Made by a program: the position numbers and the translations under genes. The notes under the pieces were generated by a model. That model searched no databases. It was given only the letters and a program-made list of their open reading frames with translations, and had not been told where the DNA came from. From Hoplostethus atlanticus (Eukaryota > Chordata > Actinopteri > Trachichthyiformes > Trachichthyidae), in NCBI GenBank assembly GCA_034670405.1, contig JAXDDX010000023.1, positions 3,057,501-3,121,500 on the forward strand: a stretch of DNA of 64,000 nucleotides, written 5' to 3'. Positions within the stretch are counted from its first letter, which is position 1. Every line of letters begins with the position of its first letter. Below, piece after piece: positions 35,407 to 46,138 of the stretch.

Positions 35407-35408
<2 letters not shown>
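33831..35408. other. Intron 2 unique DNA
   Basis: A very A/T-rich part lies at 34350-34600, with repeated TTATTTATTATTATTTA and TTTTATTTTATTTTATATTT runs. No gene was recognised. Confidence 0.5.
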
Positions 35409-35450
<42 letters not shown>

Positions 35451-35457
35451 GAGAGAG
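35409..35457. repeat. (CA)n-(GA)n compound microsatellite
   Basis: CA tract (35409-35446) followed by a short GA tract. Confidence 0.95.
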
Positions 35458-35547
35458 AGAGAACAGGATAATTTCATTTGTTGGTATAATGATATAAAGG
35501 AAACGGCATGATCAGCAATGGGTCACACACAGATCACTAGCCTTGAG

Positions 35548-35838
35548 CCTCCTCTCCTCTCCTCCCCTCCCCTCTCCTCTCCTCTCCTCTCCTCTCCTCT
35601 CCTCTTTCCTCTCCTCTCCTCTCCTCTCCTCTCCTCTCCTCTCCTCTCCTCTCCTCTCCTCCCCTCTCCTCTCCTCTTTCCTCTCCTCTCCTCTCCTCCC
35701 CTCTCCTCTCCTCTCCTCTCCTCTCCTCTTTCCTCTCCTCTCCTCTCCTCTCCTCTCCTCTCCTCTCCTCTCCTCTCCTCTCCTCTCCTCTCCTCTCCCC
35801 TCCCCTCCTCTCCTCTCCTCTCCTCTCCTCTCCTCCCT
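35548..35838. repeat. (TCCTC)n pyrimidine tract, 291 nt
   Basis: A continuous run of only C and T, built from TCCTC pentamers, with three TTT interruptions (near 35605, 35678, 35729) and occasional CCCC variants. The first purine after it is at 35839. The interruption spacing hints at a higher-order duplication. The leucine/serine/proline-rich frames across it are artefacts. Confidence 0.97.
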
Positions 35839-36122
35839 GTCCCCCGGGCCCCCTGGGCTCCCTGCCTCCTATGGGTTTTTATTTTCTTCTGTTCGCCTTA
35901 CAAGAGTTTTAGATCCAATTTGCAGTCCTCTCTGCTCCTGTCTTGCCGTCTTTCTTAGCCTCGGTGTATCCACCAGCCTGAAGCTGTGTATGAACTTCTC
36001 TTCACACTCTGGAGATTGTATCTATCCTTCCAGGGAGAAGTGGTGCTAACATGGGATACGTTTCGTTGAGACAGTGGCTGTACTTTCTTAGGGATTCATA
36101 GAACACAGTTTACATGTTATAC

Positions 36123-36130
<8 letters not shown>

Positions 36131-36165
<35 letters not shown>
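36131..36165. repeat. (GT)n microsatellite
   Basis: About 17 GT units preceded by ATATATAT. Confidence 0.95.
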
Positions 36166-36167
<2 letters not shown>

Positions 36168-39100
36168 TGAGCTTTCCCTCGTTTTCAATAATCTCACCAC
36201 ACACCACCACAAGTCAGAAGCAGGGCCCTTGCAGGCTGCATCCTAAATACTCTCAAGGCTGGAGGCAAAGCAACATGAATTTCAATGAATTATTAAGCAG
36301 TATTATTTATTTACTTCCTGCTCCCTGAAACACCTCACTGGCACATCTACATCGTCTCTTCCAACCTGTGGCACATTTGTATGCATAATTTACTCTCTGA
36401 ACATTTTCTTTAGGATGTCAGGTTTTGGTCTATTCTCTGCACACCTTGGGGAATCAGCTCGATGGACTCTCCGCTCTAATGTAATTCTAATGGACTTTGG
36501 GAGCACGCTGCGCCCGCGTCTTCATTTTTAAAATTTCAATCAGCATCTTGTGATCATTTTTATATGACGCCTGTGAGTTGTGTTCATTTAAGTTGGTGAC
36601 ATTGTGCTGAGTGAATGCAGTGGTAGGCGAGTGTGTGAGAGTACGTGTTAGCTGTGGGAGAAAGAGATGAATAAGTGAGCAGAGGGCTGGAACCGCACTG
36701 CAGACGAGCCGAACCTTCATCCGTTCACATGGATCTCCTCCTCACCACCACCAGCGTCAGGTTGTGTCAGCGTTGTGTTGCTCTAGCGGTCTGCAATCCA
36801 AACACATATTGTGCCATCTTAGAGGCGTGATTGAATATCAATCTAAATCTCATGAGCCGACATCCTCGGTTTTTACTATTAAGTTTTAATGAGAAAATCT
36901 ACCAATCTCATGGTAAACATCATTATGGATTTATGAGGCTCTGACTTGAATCATTAACGGCACAGCACACATTTAAACATAGCACCTTAATAAAATGCTA
37001 ACAACCGCCTCATAACTGAAGCATGCAGTGCAAGGCCTGATGAAAGGCAAAATCACCGTAAAGGAAATGAAGCTCCCATGCCTGTTGGCCCAACTGACCA
37101 GTACAGCAAGTCGCCATCCATTCAGCGTGAGGGCGTGGTTTACCGCCTGATGATGGGGGGATTCAGTAGGGGTGCTGCTTGTGCCTGATTCAACTGGTAG
37201 AAATATGAGTGTTTGCTATCAGGATTGAATCAGGTAATGAATGGATCCCTCAGGGCTGATAAATGCACGTTAAGCGTTACGGCTCTGCTGGGTTGTACAG
37301 GTTGTCTCTGTAAATGCTGCCATTCAGACGTCGACAGCTTCCTTATACCAATGATTTATGACTACTGAGGAACCGTTGTTGGTTTTAATAGGCAGTAAGA
37401 CTGGACTACAGGTTGCTTATGTATGCACACTCACACACATACGTCTGTTTTGTGTTCGCTTCGTATTTGGTTTCAGATATCGTCTCTCTCTCGCTGCTCA
37501 TTGATTTCACGTACAGCCTTTCCTTTGAATATGCATGTATATACTGTACGCCACATGAAGTGACTGGAAATACAAAACGCACACGGAGACATGCCGAACA
37601 TACTGACAGCACGGAAGAACATTCAAATGAATCCTCCGCCTGTCATCTCGATCTGGAAGTCCTATTACAAATGCACGAGCAGGAGGGGGAAAAAAAAAAG
37701 CAAAATGCTAAAAGGAAAAAAGTCAAAGACAAATTGCTTTTTTGGATGAGAAACCGAAACCTAATTCAAAACACAACAAGTTTCAGAGAGAGCAAAAAGG
37801 CAAAAGTCAAAGATGCCCTCCCACACTAAACCCCCCCAATAAAAAATGTGTGTATCAGCTACAGCTTGGCCGAAACTCAACGAAGAAGCAGTCTAAGAGA
37901 AGACATATGTTTCACACGATGGTTCAGTTTCCCACAGCTGTAGCATCGGCGACCTCTGACCCCCCCTAACATTTCTTTGACTACTTACTCCGTTACGGTG
38001 CATGCCATCTATCACTTCCCCCCATATGAACAGGAGAGGCGGCTCAGGAAGTAAAGCGAAACTATGGCAAGTGGTTGGATCTGTGCGCTCGGCGGTACAT
38101 CTCTCTGACGGTGATGAGTGTGGAGGCTGGGGTCTGGCAGGGGGGGCTCCCAGGGGGGTCTCACCTCCCAGCTCCCTACTCCTGGATGTCTCTTTGAAGT
38201 GCAGAGGGAAGGTTAAGCGCTGACAGGAGTGTATAATGGCTTCCTCGGGTTATGCTATGTTGGGGGAAGAGCTATGCTACGTAGCCATATGTAGCCTTGT
38301 GAATGCTACTGAACCAAATCCGACCGAGTTCAGTACTGCAGCGCTCAGATTACACAGCCATGATAATGTTATGTTATCGAGGCAGGCAGTGTACGGATGC
38401 ATGCTGAATCTCTTTTATCTTTTATCCCATGGCCATGTGATGTCCTCCTGCTTTGCTCTTTGACTTCATCTCCCTCCCTTCTAACTTTCCCTCTCTGGAT
38501 GCAGTTTGGTGTGGTCTCTCGTACCGCTTGTCTCCAACCTTCCTGTAATGCTTCTGTTTGTTTTATTCGTTTTATTGAATCAAGGCCACAACAGTGGGCG
38601 CTGACAGGCCTCTCCATCATGCTCAGCCTAGTGATTGATCTCAGATGGGCTCCTGGGGACTTAGGACAAAACAAAACAACAAAATAAATTGTGTGCAAAC
38701 AAACAGATGCATACATCACACACACCTGCACACACACACACCAGCATATACCTTTGCATACACTCGCAAGAATCCCACCTACAGTAGATGTAAAAGTGAA
38801 AGCTGTGTGATGATAATGGAGCGTTTCTCCTCTTTAGATGGGCACGTTCACAGTAGAAGCTGTTTTAGTCACACTTTTTTAGACTGGGCTCCATCAGCCC
38901 ATTAGTATGGATGCTGTGGCCCCTTGGCAGGAGCTCTACTTCTGACATCCAACTCAATCATTTATGCTGGCCGGTGCCAGTGCCCATGTCCAGCACAGAA
39001 AGATGGCACATGGGCAGGGGGCGGCAGCCTGCCCCTCAGATGGACTCGCTGCAGTGGTCTAAACCAGCACTGCACTAAAGACATCATCATGTATCATCAT

Positions 39101-39601
39101 GTATTGTGGTGTAACACAGCAGTAAAAAGTCATCATCTTATGGCAGTGTGTCTTTCCATCCTTTACCAATCCGTCCACGTCCAGTCATGCTCATGAAGCC
39201 CATTTCATTGTCAGTAGATGTGTACGTGTGTGACGTGGGACGCAAACCACACCGTGTGTTTCCTTGCATTTACCCAGACGGCTCCATTGATAACAAGTGA
39301 CAACAAAGGGCATCTCAGCAGAGCAACTGAGTGAAATGGTGATGTGATAGATTCCTGTCCAATGTAATGACAGTGTAACACGCAGAGCGAGGATGGGCTT
39401 GTGGAGCCGGCACATGCAATATACGAGGGCCCACGCTAAGGCCTCTGGCTCATGTGGACAACGGAGGCTTAAAGGGCATAGAGGGGGAGGCATTTGGGTG
39501 CACAGCCATAGATGCCAACCTTGTGCTAAAACACACAGCAGTATCAAAGGGGTATTGGGCATCGTTCACTGTGGGAGCAGTTATTACTACTGACTACTGG
39601 G

Positions 39602-39605
<4 letters not shown>
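36166..39605. other. Intron 2 unique DNA
   Basis: The block 36820-37300 is repeat-free and rich in TTAAT/ATTA and TGAATCATT words (candidate regulatory DNA, weak). Short CA tracts lie near 38715-38740. The 138-codon frame at 37413-37829 (lysine-rich end) has no recognised domain. No exon was seen. Confidence 0.45.

Positions 39606-39638
<33 letters not shown>
39606..39638. repeat. (CT)n microsatellite
   Basis: About 16 CT units. Confidence 0.95.
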
Positions 39639-39639
<1 letters not shown>

Positions 39640-40246
39640 TATATTCTCTATCACACCCTATGACCTTTAGCCCTACTGGCCTCTTTCTGCAGTTGATGAG
39701 CTCTGTATAAACACATTCAATGGGAAGTGGGTTAATTCATTCCAACGACTCAAAGGCAGCCTGGTGAGGTCGACATTGTTGAACTTGAATTATACGTCTG
39801 ACAATTTTTTTCCCCAATTATATTCCAGTGGGCCATGGGAGTGCTCCCACTGCCATATGAATTCCCTCTGGTTTCTCATTATCACCGCTCGCTGAAATGC
39901 CACCAAATGTGACATTTAGACCATCCGCAGTATTGTCTCGTTTCTTGTTCAAAAAGGCTTTGGATGTTATAGGAACTGTGGTAGTCGTTCTCAGTGTACA
40001 TATTAGGGCTGTTAGTGTCCGCTGTCTGTTCGGGAAGCGTCGCATGACTCGCATCAGCGCTCTACCAGGAGTGGAATGCCAATTCCATTCAGGCTGAAAG
40101 CCATCGGTAACTGAAACACTAAATCATTACTCTTTAATTGAATTGGAGTTGTACTATTTCTCCTGGTTATTTGCTGGAACAACAGAATCACTTCTCATCA
40201 ACTTGGGCATGTCAGCGAGAGTGAGTGAGTGAGAGAGCGGAGGGGG

Positions 40247-40272
<26 letters not shown>
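40247..40272. repeat. (GA)n microsatellite
   Basis: About 13 GA units in a purine-rich context. Confidence 0.9.
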
Positions 40273-40277
<5 letters not shown>

Positions 40278-42164
40278 GATGAGTGAATGAGGTAATGAAA
40301 TTCCCGCGTGGCTTGTCCATCCCCCAGCTCGGCACGTTAATGAACGGGCAGACTTCGCCTGTCACTCTGGAATTGGAGCACACACACAACAATAGCCCTC
40401 CTTCCCCGACGGGGAGCACGGTGCAGGAGGGCTTCAATTTGCTACTCCCCTCCCGCCGAGCTTGGCATTCAGCAGAGCGTTCCTTATTCAGAGAAAGCAT
40501 CCACGGCAAAATAAAACTATGAACAGTGCCATCTGCTCCATCTCCCCTTGCTCCCCACCACAAAGCAGATGATTATCAACTGGAGCCTGCGCAGCTTCAA
40601 CGGAGCGCTGGAGCATCGCAGCCAGCAACCAAAATGTCAACTCTCTGAATTGGGAAACTTTTGATGAGTTACAGTTTCCTGTTTTCCACTTGGATTCTCT
40701 GTAATGTGCTTGTTCTCTGTACACATGATCCATTGATGTTCTTCGCTGTGTAAAATATAGGAAATACCATGAATGACTGTATTTTGTGTAACCGTTCAAT
40801 TTGAATGCGGGCTACAGTATGCTCTATTGTAGTACAAATACCATGGTGATATTGTGCCGCATTGCATGCAGTAACACTGTCTGTGCTACGAGGGCCTATA
40901 TTTTGCCTTATTACTTCTCTGTTAGTATGAATAGCCATTCATGGCCCAAGGAGAGGCAGACACAATAGAAGACTCAGAGCCAGAGACCACAGGGGGTTCA
41001 CACCCTCCTGTGAACGTTTTCATGAAAAGTGTGTATCTCAGCAGGCCTCTGTGTTACATGTAGTCGGGGATTAAGAGACGTACACACCACCTATAGATAC
41101 ATAGGTCCCTCAGTGGATACACATTGCTAACATAGCAGTAGACCACATAGGATCTGGGTGATTCCCTGGTGCAAACATGAACCTCAGCATCATCTGTCCA
41201 GTGTGAAAGCTTTCCCTTTTGTGAAGAATTAGCAGCATTCTCATCCCTCACACAGTTGAGACAAGTGTGTGTCCTGTTTGCTTGTCAGCGTACATACAGC
41301 GTCCATCCTATCGCAGAATGGATCTCAATAGGAAAAGACCCTCCCCGCCCTAATCTGACTTGTATGCCTTATGAAAGCCTTAAGTCTGCTGCTAGTGTGT
41401 TTGTTTTTGCTAACATGGCAGATCTGAGAGACACAGATGAGATGAGGACAGAAAGGGAAAGAAGAAGGGGATGAGAGATGGAGGGACAGAGCATACCACA
41501 GCCTCCTGGTGTAGACAGACAGACAGCCGCCGCAGTCTTCTCAGTCCTTTCCACTGCTGTTATTCTCCCAGAACGGGAAGCTTAAGATGAACAGCTCAAC
41601 CACTAATTTCTCTGCTGCTCAACCAAGATGATGGAAAACACGCCAGCAGACAAATACACATGTGTGTACACAAATACAAACACGTACACGCAGACAGAGA
41701 AAGGAAAGATTACAAATCATGTGAGGGGATTTTACAGTGAATCAATTATGAGCGCTCCCATCCCTGTCAGGCAGCATTGTGCTGCGAGGTGAGTCACAGG
41801 GATGTGAGGATAGACAGATTAGAGTCCATAGCATGGGACGAGAGAGGCAAGCCTCCAAGGAGTGTTCAGAGGCAGGTCAGGAACAGCTTTGGAGCATAAA
41901 CAATATGTTTATGCCTTCTTTCAAAAACGCTACACTTTTAAGTCCCTTTAGGACCTATTATTTCTGCTGTGGTGCCTCCTGTGATAACACAAGGTGAAAT
42001 GAGCCTGTCCAGGTGAGGCTTTGTACCCCGGCTCAGCCCAGCTTGTCTCCATCACAGGTGACTATCAGTGTTCCCGTCATTAGCCGAACTCCGGAGAAAC
42101 GACAGAGGGGATCGAGAGGGGGCAATGCACTGGAGCTATCTGGTGCCAATCCAAAACAATTTGT
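40273..42164. other. Intron 2 unique DNA
   Basis: No gene or transposon recognised. Short purine-rich and CA-like pieces occur near 41440-41480 and 41650-41700. Confidence 0.5.
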
Positions 42165-42184
42165 GTGTGTGTGTGTGTGTGTGT
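42165..42184. repeat. Short (GT)n microsatellite
   Basis: Ten GT units. Nearby, 42366-42404 holds a small CCACCCCG/CTACCACG tandem. Confidence 0.85.
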
Positions 42185-42703
42185 GCAAAGAAGGGTGTGG
42201 GTGATTGTGCATGTGTGCACACAGTGGGAACACAGTGCCATTTGCATGAGGTTCACATTCATTAACAGTTCATACTAGAGAGCATAATTAAAATCTTGCT
42301 GTGTTTGTAATTACCCTGCAGCACCTGTTACCCGCTGCATCTCCTCAGCACACAATACACTCACCACCCCGCCACCCCGCTACCTCGCTACCACGCTACC
42401 ACAGGTGACGCCGAGGATCAGGGGCACAACGTAGTCTTTTTAAGTTAGACGAGACTCAAAAAAGTTCAAGTTTGACTTATCGAATCAGAGAAGTGATTAA
42501 ACGGGATGAGAGGGAGAATAAATGGAATGCAAATAGCAAAAGGCCACAAATATTTAAATGTGGCTAATCCAATATTGTTTAATTTGCTGCATGATGAAGC
42601 ATGCAGGCTAATGTGGACATAATGAAACCAGCAGCCTGATGTGACTCATCTTTCCCCCATACATGAATTTGTTCACGTACATACACGCAAACAGAAACAC
42701 ACC

Positions 42704-42783
42704 CACACACACACACACACACACACGCAAGTTTAATTCTTTATTATTACAGGACCTTTGGCTGCCATTCAAAAGGCTCTGGA

Positions 42784-42828
<45 letters not shown>
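42704..42828. repeat. Opposed (CA)n and (GT)n microsatellites
   Basis: A CA tract (42704-42726) and a GT tract (42787-42828) face each other across about 60 bases, so the strand could fold into a hairpin with a CA/GT stem. Confidence 0.9.
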
Positions 42829-42830
<2 letters not shown>

Positions 42831-42986
42831 ACCACTATGTGTCCGACATGGGCGTGAGAAAGCTTTTCTTTGATGGGCGACACCTTATTTTTTTGACTAA
42901 GCGTAGCACCAGTGGGACTCGGCCTGAGAGATTGGTGGACCGGTCTGTTGAGTCAGCATCCTCCCAGGAGAAAAACAAAGACACAG

Positions 42987-42988
<2 letters not shown>

Positions 42989-43020
<32 letters not shown>
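42989..43020. repeat. (GA)n microsatellite
   Basis: About 16 GA units. Confidence 0.95.
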
Positions 43021-43025
<5 letters not shown>

Positions 43026-43777
43026 AGAGTAGAATTGGGGAATGGGGGATGAGCCGGGGCATGATGTTTCATTAGCTTCGGCATTACTCAACAGAGGCGC
43101 AATTACCTTCAGAAATAAGCCTTCTGCCTCTCCTTGCTCTTGTCAAAGACAGCCGGCGACCATAAACAAGAGAGAGAAAGGTTAGGGACGGAGAGAAGAG
43201 CTGTTGAGGCAAAAGAAGTATTGAATCAGCAGCATCTAGTGAGGGTACGTGGTAAAAGGAGGGGGGAGGGAGGGATGGGAATAACAGTGGTGATTAGAGA
43301 AAAAGAAATGAGCCAATGGGAGGAACGTAGGATGACAAATTATCTGAAAGGTCCTTATTGACGCCATCGCTTTACGCTTTAATCCAGTGCGGCTGTGACA
43401 CCGAATGACAGTAAACTCTCCTTAGGAAGCCTTTAAGGTCAGAGGTGGACGGAGTAATTACTCTACCAAATGGGTAATGGCTCCCATCTCCCACCTCTCA
43501 CCTGATCTGATGGCTTTTCAATAGCAAGGGCCTGGTAATGACACTAGTTGGATTTCATTCAACTGTCTGGCATTATAACGACTATTGTGCTAACTCTCCT
43601 GCTTATCAAGGCTAAAACTCCCATCTTAGCTTAGGTTTATATGCACAAGGGACATTTTCTTTTGTCTGAGAAATCAAAATGTCTCCTCAAGGTAAAAAAA
43701 ATGTCTCCTCATGGGGTGTCATTTAAAAGCCGTGTGACTGCACTGATGGCGTCGTTGGCAGATATAACCTCCCCGTA
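43021..43777. other. Intron 2 unique DNA
   Basis: Purine-rich at 43170-43330; no gene recognised. Confidence 0.5.
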
Positions 43778-43811
43778 TGGCATTTGGTCGATGCTTTTAT
43801 CCAGAGCACAT
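43778..43811 (+). mobile_element. Retroposon-like fragment (TTTTATCCAGAGC family)
   Basis: TGGCATTTGGTCGATGCTTT followed by TATCCAGAGCACA resembles the common fish repeat core CATTTAGCAGACGCTTTTAT then CCAGAGCGAC. Confidence 0.45.
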
Positions 43812-43833
43812 GGATTTTTGAGTCCGGAGTCCT

Positions 43834-43871
43834 TTCACACAGGATCTACTGCACTGTAGATCCTGTGTGAA
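43834..43871. repeat. Perfect 16 bp hairpin with 6-base loop
   Basis: TTCACACAGGATCTAC, loop TGCACT, then GTAGATCCTGTGTGAA: all 16 pairs are complementary. It sits 22 bases after the retroposon-like fragment. It could be a MITE remnant, a cruciform or a structured RNA in the intron. It is short for a microRNA precursor. Confidence 0.9.
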
Positions 43872-44034
43872 TTTGAGTCAGTGTGAGCTCCAGCATTTGA
43901 CTCCAGTATTCAGTAGTCAGTCAGTTTGTCTTGCTGAGAGGCCGCCAATTTAGCCTCTCTGTGTCTGGGTCTGAACAGACTAAATGCATGCAGCACCGGG
44001 AAACAGCAGCACTTGTTTCAAGCCTGCCACAGCC

Positions 44035-44082
44035 CCAGGGGGGGTGTGTGTGCGTGGGGGTGGCGGCGGGGGGGGGGAGGGT
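44035..44082 (+). repeat. G-rich tract
   Basis: G runs (GGGGGGG, GGGGG, GGGGGGGGGG, GGG) separated by short GT or GC linkers. It has quadruplex potential on the + strand. Confidence 0.7.
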
Positions 44083-45622
44083 TTCTTCGAGTTCTCACAG
44101 AAGATGAATGGAAAATATGATAAAAGCAACAAGTGTGACCCCACTTTGAACCAGGGCGCGTTTATCTTCCAGACGGATGGGAGAAGGTGCTGAGAGGTGC
44201 CCTGTGAGGCCAAGAGAGGGACGGGGGAAGAGGGATTGAGGTGGTGGGGGGGTGGGAGGGTGAGTCAGGATCCCCCCACACAAAGCCCACCATTATTTTA
44301 GTGGCCCCCTCTCTCCTGTGGGAGTCTTGGTTGAATGCGCCTCTCCAGGAGCACGACTCCGCCAAGGCAACTGTGTTAAGCTATTCATTTATTTGAATAA
44401 CAAGTGGAATCAGGCGGAGAGAGCGAAGGCAGAATCAGCGCAGGCGAGGAAACAGTCTCTGTAAATCTTTGAAGGCCTCTATCTCAGCACCGAGCCAGTG
44501 AATGGAGGAGCAGTTAGACGTACACACTCTTTGATCAACCACACACACAACACACACAACACACACACTGATTCATACTTACTTCCTCAAGCAAATCCAA
44601 TTTCAATTTCAGTCTAGCAACAGCAGGTTCACGCGCAAAATACCCCACGCATCCCACTATACTATATACAACCCACGTGCTAGTGAATGAGTGTTGGGCT
44701 GTTAGTCCAACCCATAGTGTTGATCTTTACTCAGACCAGCGCCGGGGTCTGAGTGTTGGGGAAAGAGGCATGGAGCTGTAATCCTGTTGTGGCTCTCTGG
44801 GATTTGATGTAAGAGCTTTCCTCTGCACGGTAGATCCTGTTGATGTTGCAAATCGTTTTAGCCCCTTTTTGCTCGGCTGCTGTCCCCCTGGCCTTCCTCA
44901 CTTCCTCCTTCGAGCTGCAAGGCAACACGGAGGGGCTGTCCTACTTCCATGTTTCTTTACGTTGTGTGTTTTGGTATACTCATGTTTATATTTTGCACAG
45001 CGTTCAGTGTACTCCCTTATGCTGTAACTTTTATTGGAAGATCTCACTTTGCTGGTTTGTAGCATTCCTTTGAAAAGCATTTTTGTTAAAGCAGCACTGA
45101 TTCCCAGGGGCACTTCTGGTTAAAAACCCAGGTGAAGACTGTTGAATTATTCTCTCCTAGCCCGCTCACATCAAAGGCAGCTTTTTATCAATTACTTTCT
45201 GATCGCCTCTGGCCATGTGTTTAAGCTACGCCACAGCCAGTAGAAAGTTCTGTCAGTGGGTTGAGAGCTCCATAATATCTGGTCGTAGCGGTGCATTGCT
45301 TATCAGGTGTGTATCCACCGGCGGGGCGCTGTGCACTTCCAAGGCATCCCATTGCAGCCCCCTACCTGCTCCCCGCGGCCTGGACGCCTGTTAGCACACT
45401 GGCAGGGAACAAGCGCTTAAGCCCACCTAAGAACAGGTGATCCTTCACAGATGGAAGTGGCTGCTCCCGGGGGAGTTCACGCTCTATCGTTTGCATCTTT
45501 GCCTCATAAATCTTTTATAAAGGATGTCAGTTTTGCTTACACAGAGGGGAGGCAAGTGCCCCTCAGGACCGGGATGAAATACAGGTACAAAAGGCTACTG
45601 CAAGCTTTACTTGGTTTGTGTG

Positions 45623-45630
<8 letters not shown>
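44083..45630. other. Intron 2 unique DNA
   Basis: Short CACACAACACACAC repeat near 44542-44568; no gene recognised. Confidence 0.5.

Positions 45631-45662
<32 letters not shown>
45631..45662. repeat. (GT)n microsatellite
   Basis: About 16 GT units. Confidence 0.95.
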
Positions 45663-45665
<3 letters not shown>

Positions 45666-46083
45666 TCGTAGTATGCAGCTAGTCTGGATCCTAATTTGGT
45701 GTGTGTTCCCTGTTAAATGTGCTTATCATGTGTTGCAGCATATTTACCATACTAATGATGATGACTATTCAGATGCAAAGCAGTGAAGGCTGTTTGGAGC
45801 GGGTCCAAATCCCCCTCGCAGTACAGCGCATTCCTGAATCACTTAGTTTGAACACGTATTTGTATAGGTATTTGAATGAGTATTATACTGTGCCCGGGTA
45901 ATATTGTAGCACACAAAGACAGCAGTGTGCTCACACAATTCATTGTCACTGACACATTTAGATACGCCTGCATTTATTTGAAGACAAACCCCTCTCATAC
46001 AGGACCACAAAACAGATTCCATTTAAGACGCTTAGCAGTGTGCAAACACAAAATCCAGTTTCAGCCTCCCTTTCTCCTTCTCT

Positions 46084-46086
<3 letters not shown>

Positions 46087-46134
<48 letters not shown>
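46087..46134. repeat. (CT)n microsatellite
   Basis: About 24 CT units. Confidence 0.95.

Positions 46135-46138
<4 letters not shown>

Noticed and set aside
35518-36049. Two long leucine/serine/proline-rich open frames
   Set aside because: Translation of the TCCTC pyrimidine repeat.
37413-37829. 138-codon lysine-rich frame as a possible coding exon
   Set aside because: No domain, no convincing splice sites; A-rich sequence explains the lysines.
43834-43871. MicroRNA precursor
   Set aside because: The stem is only 16 bp with a 6-base loop, too short for a typical pre-miRNA of about 60-80 nt.
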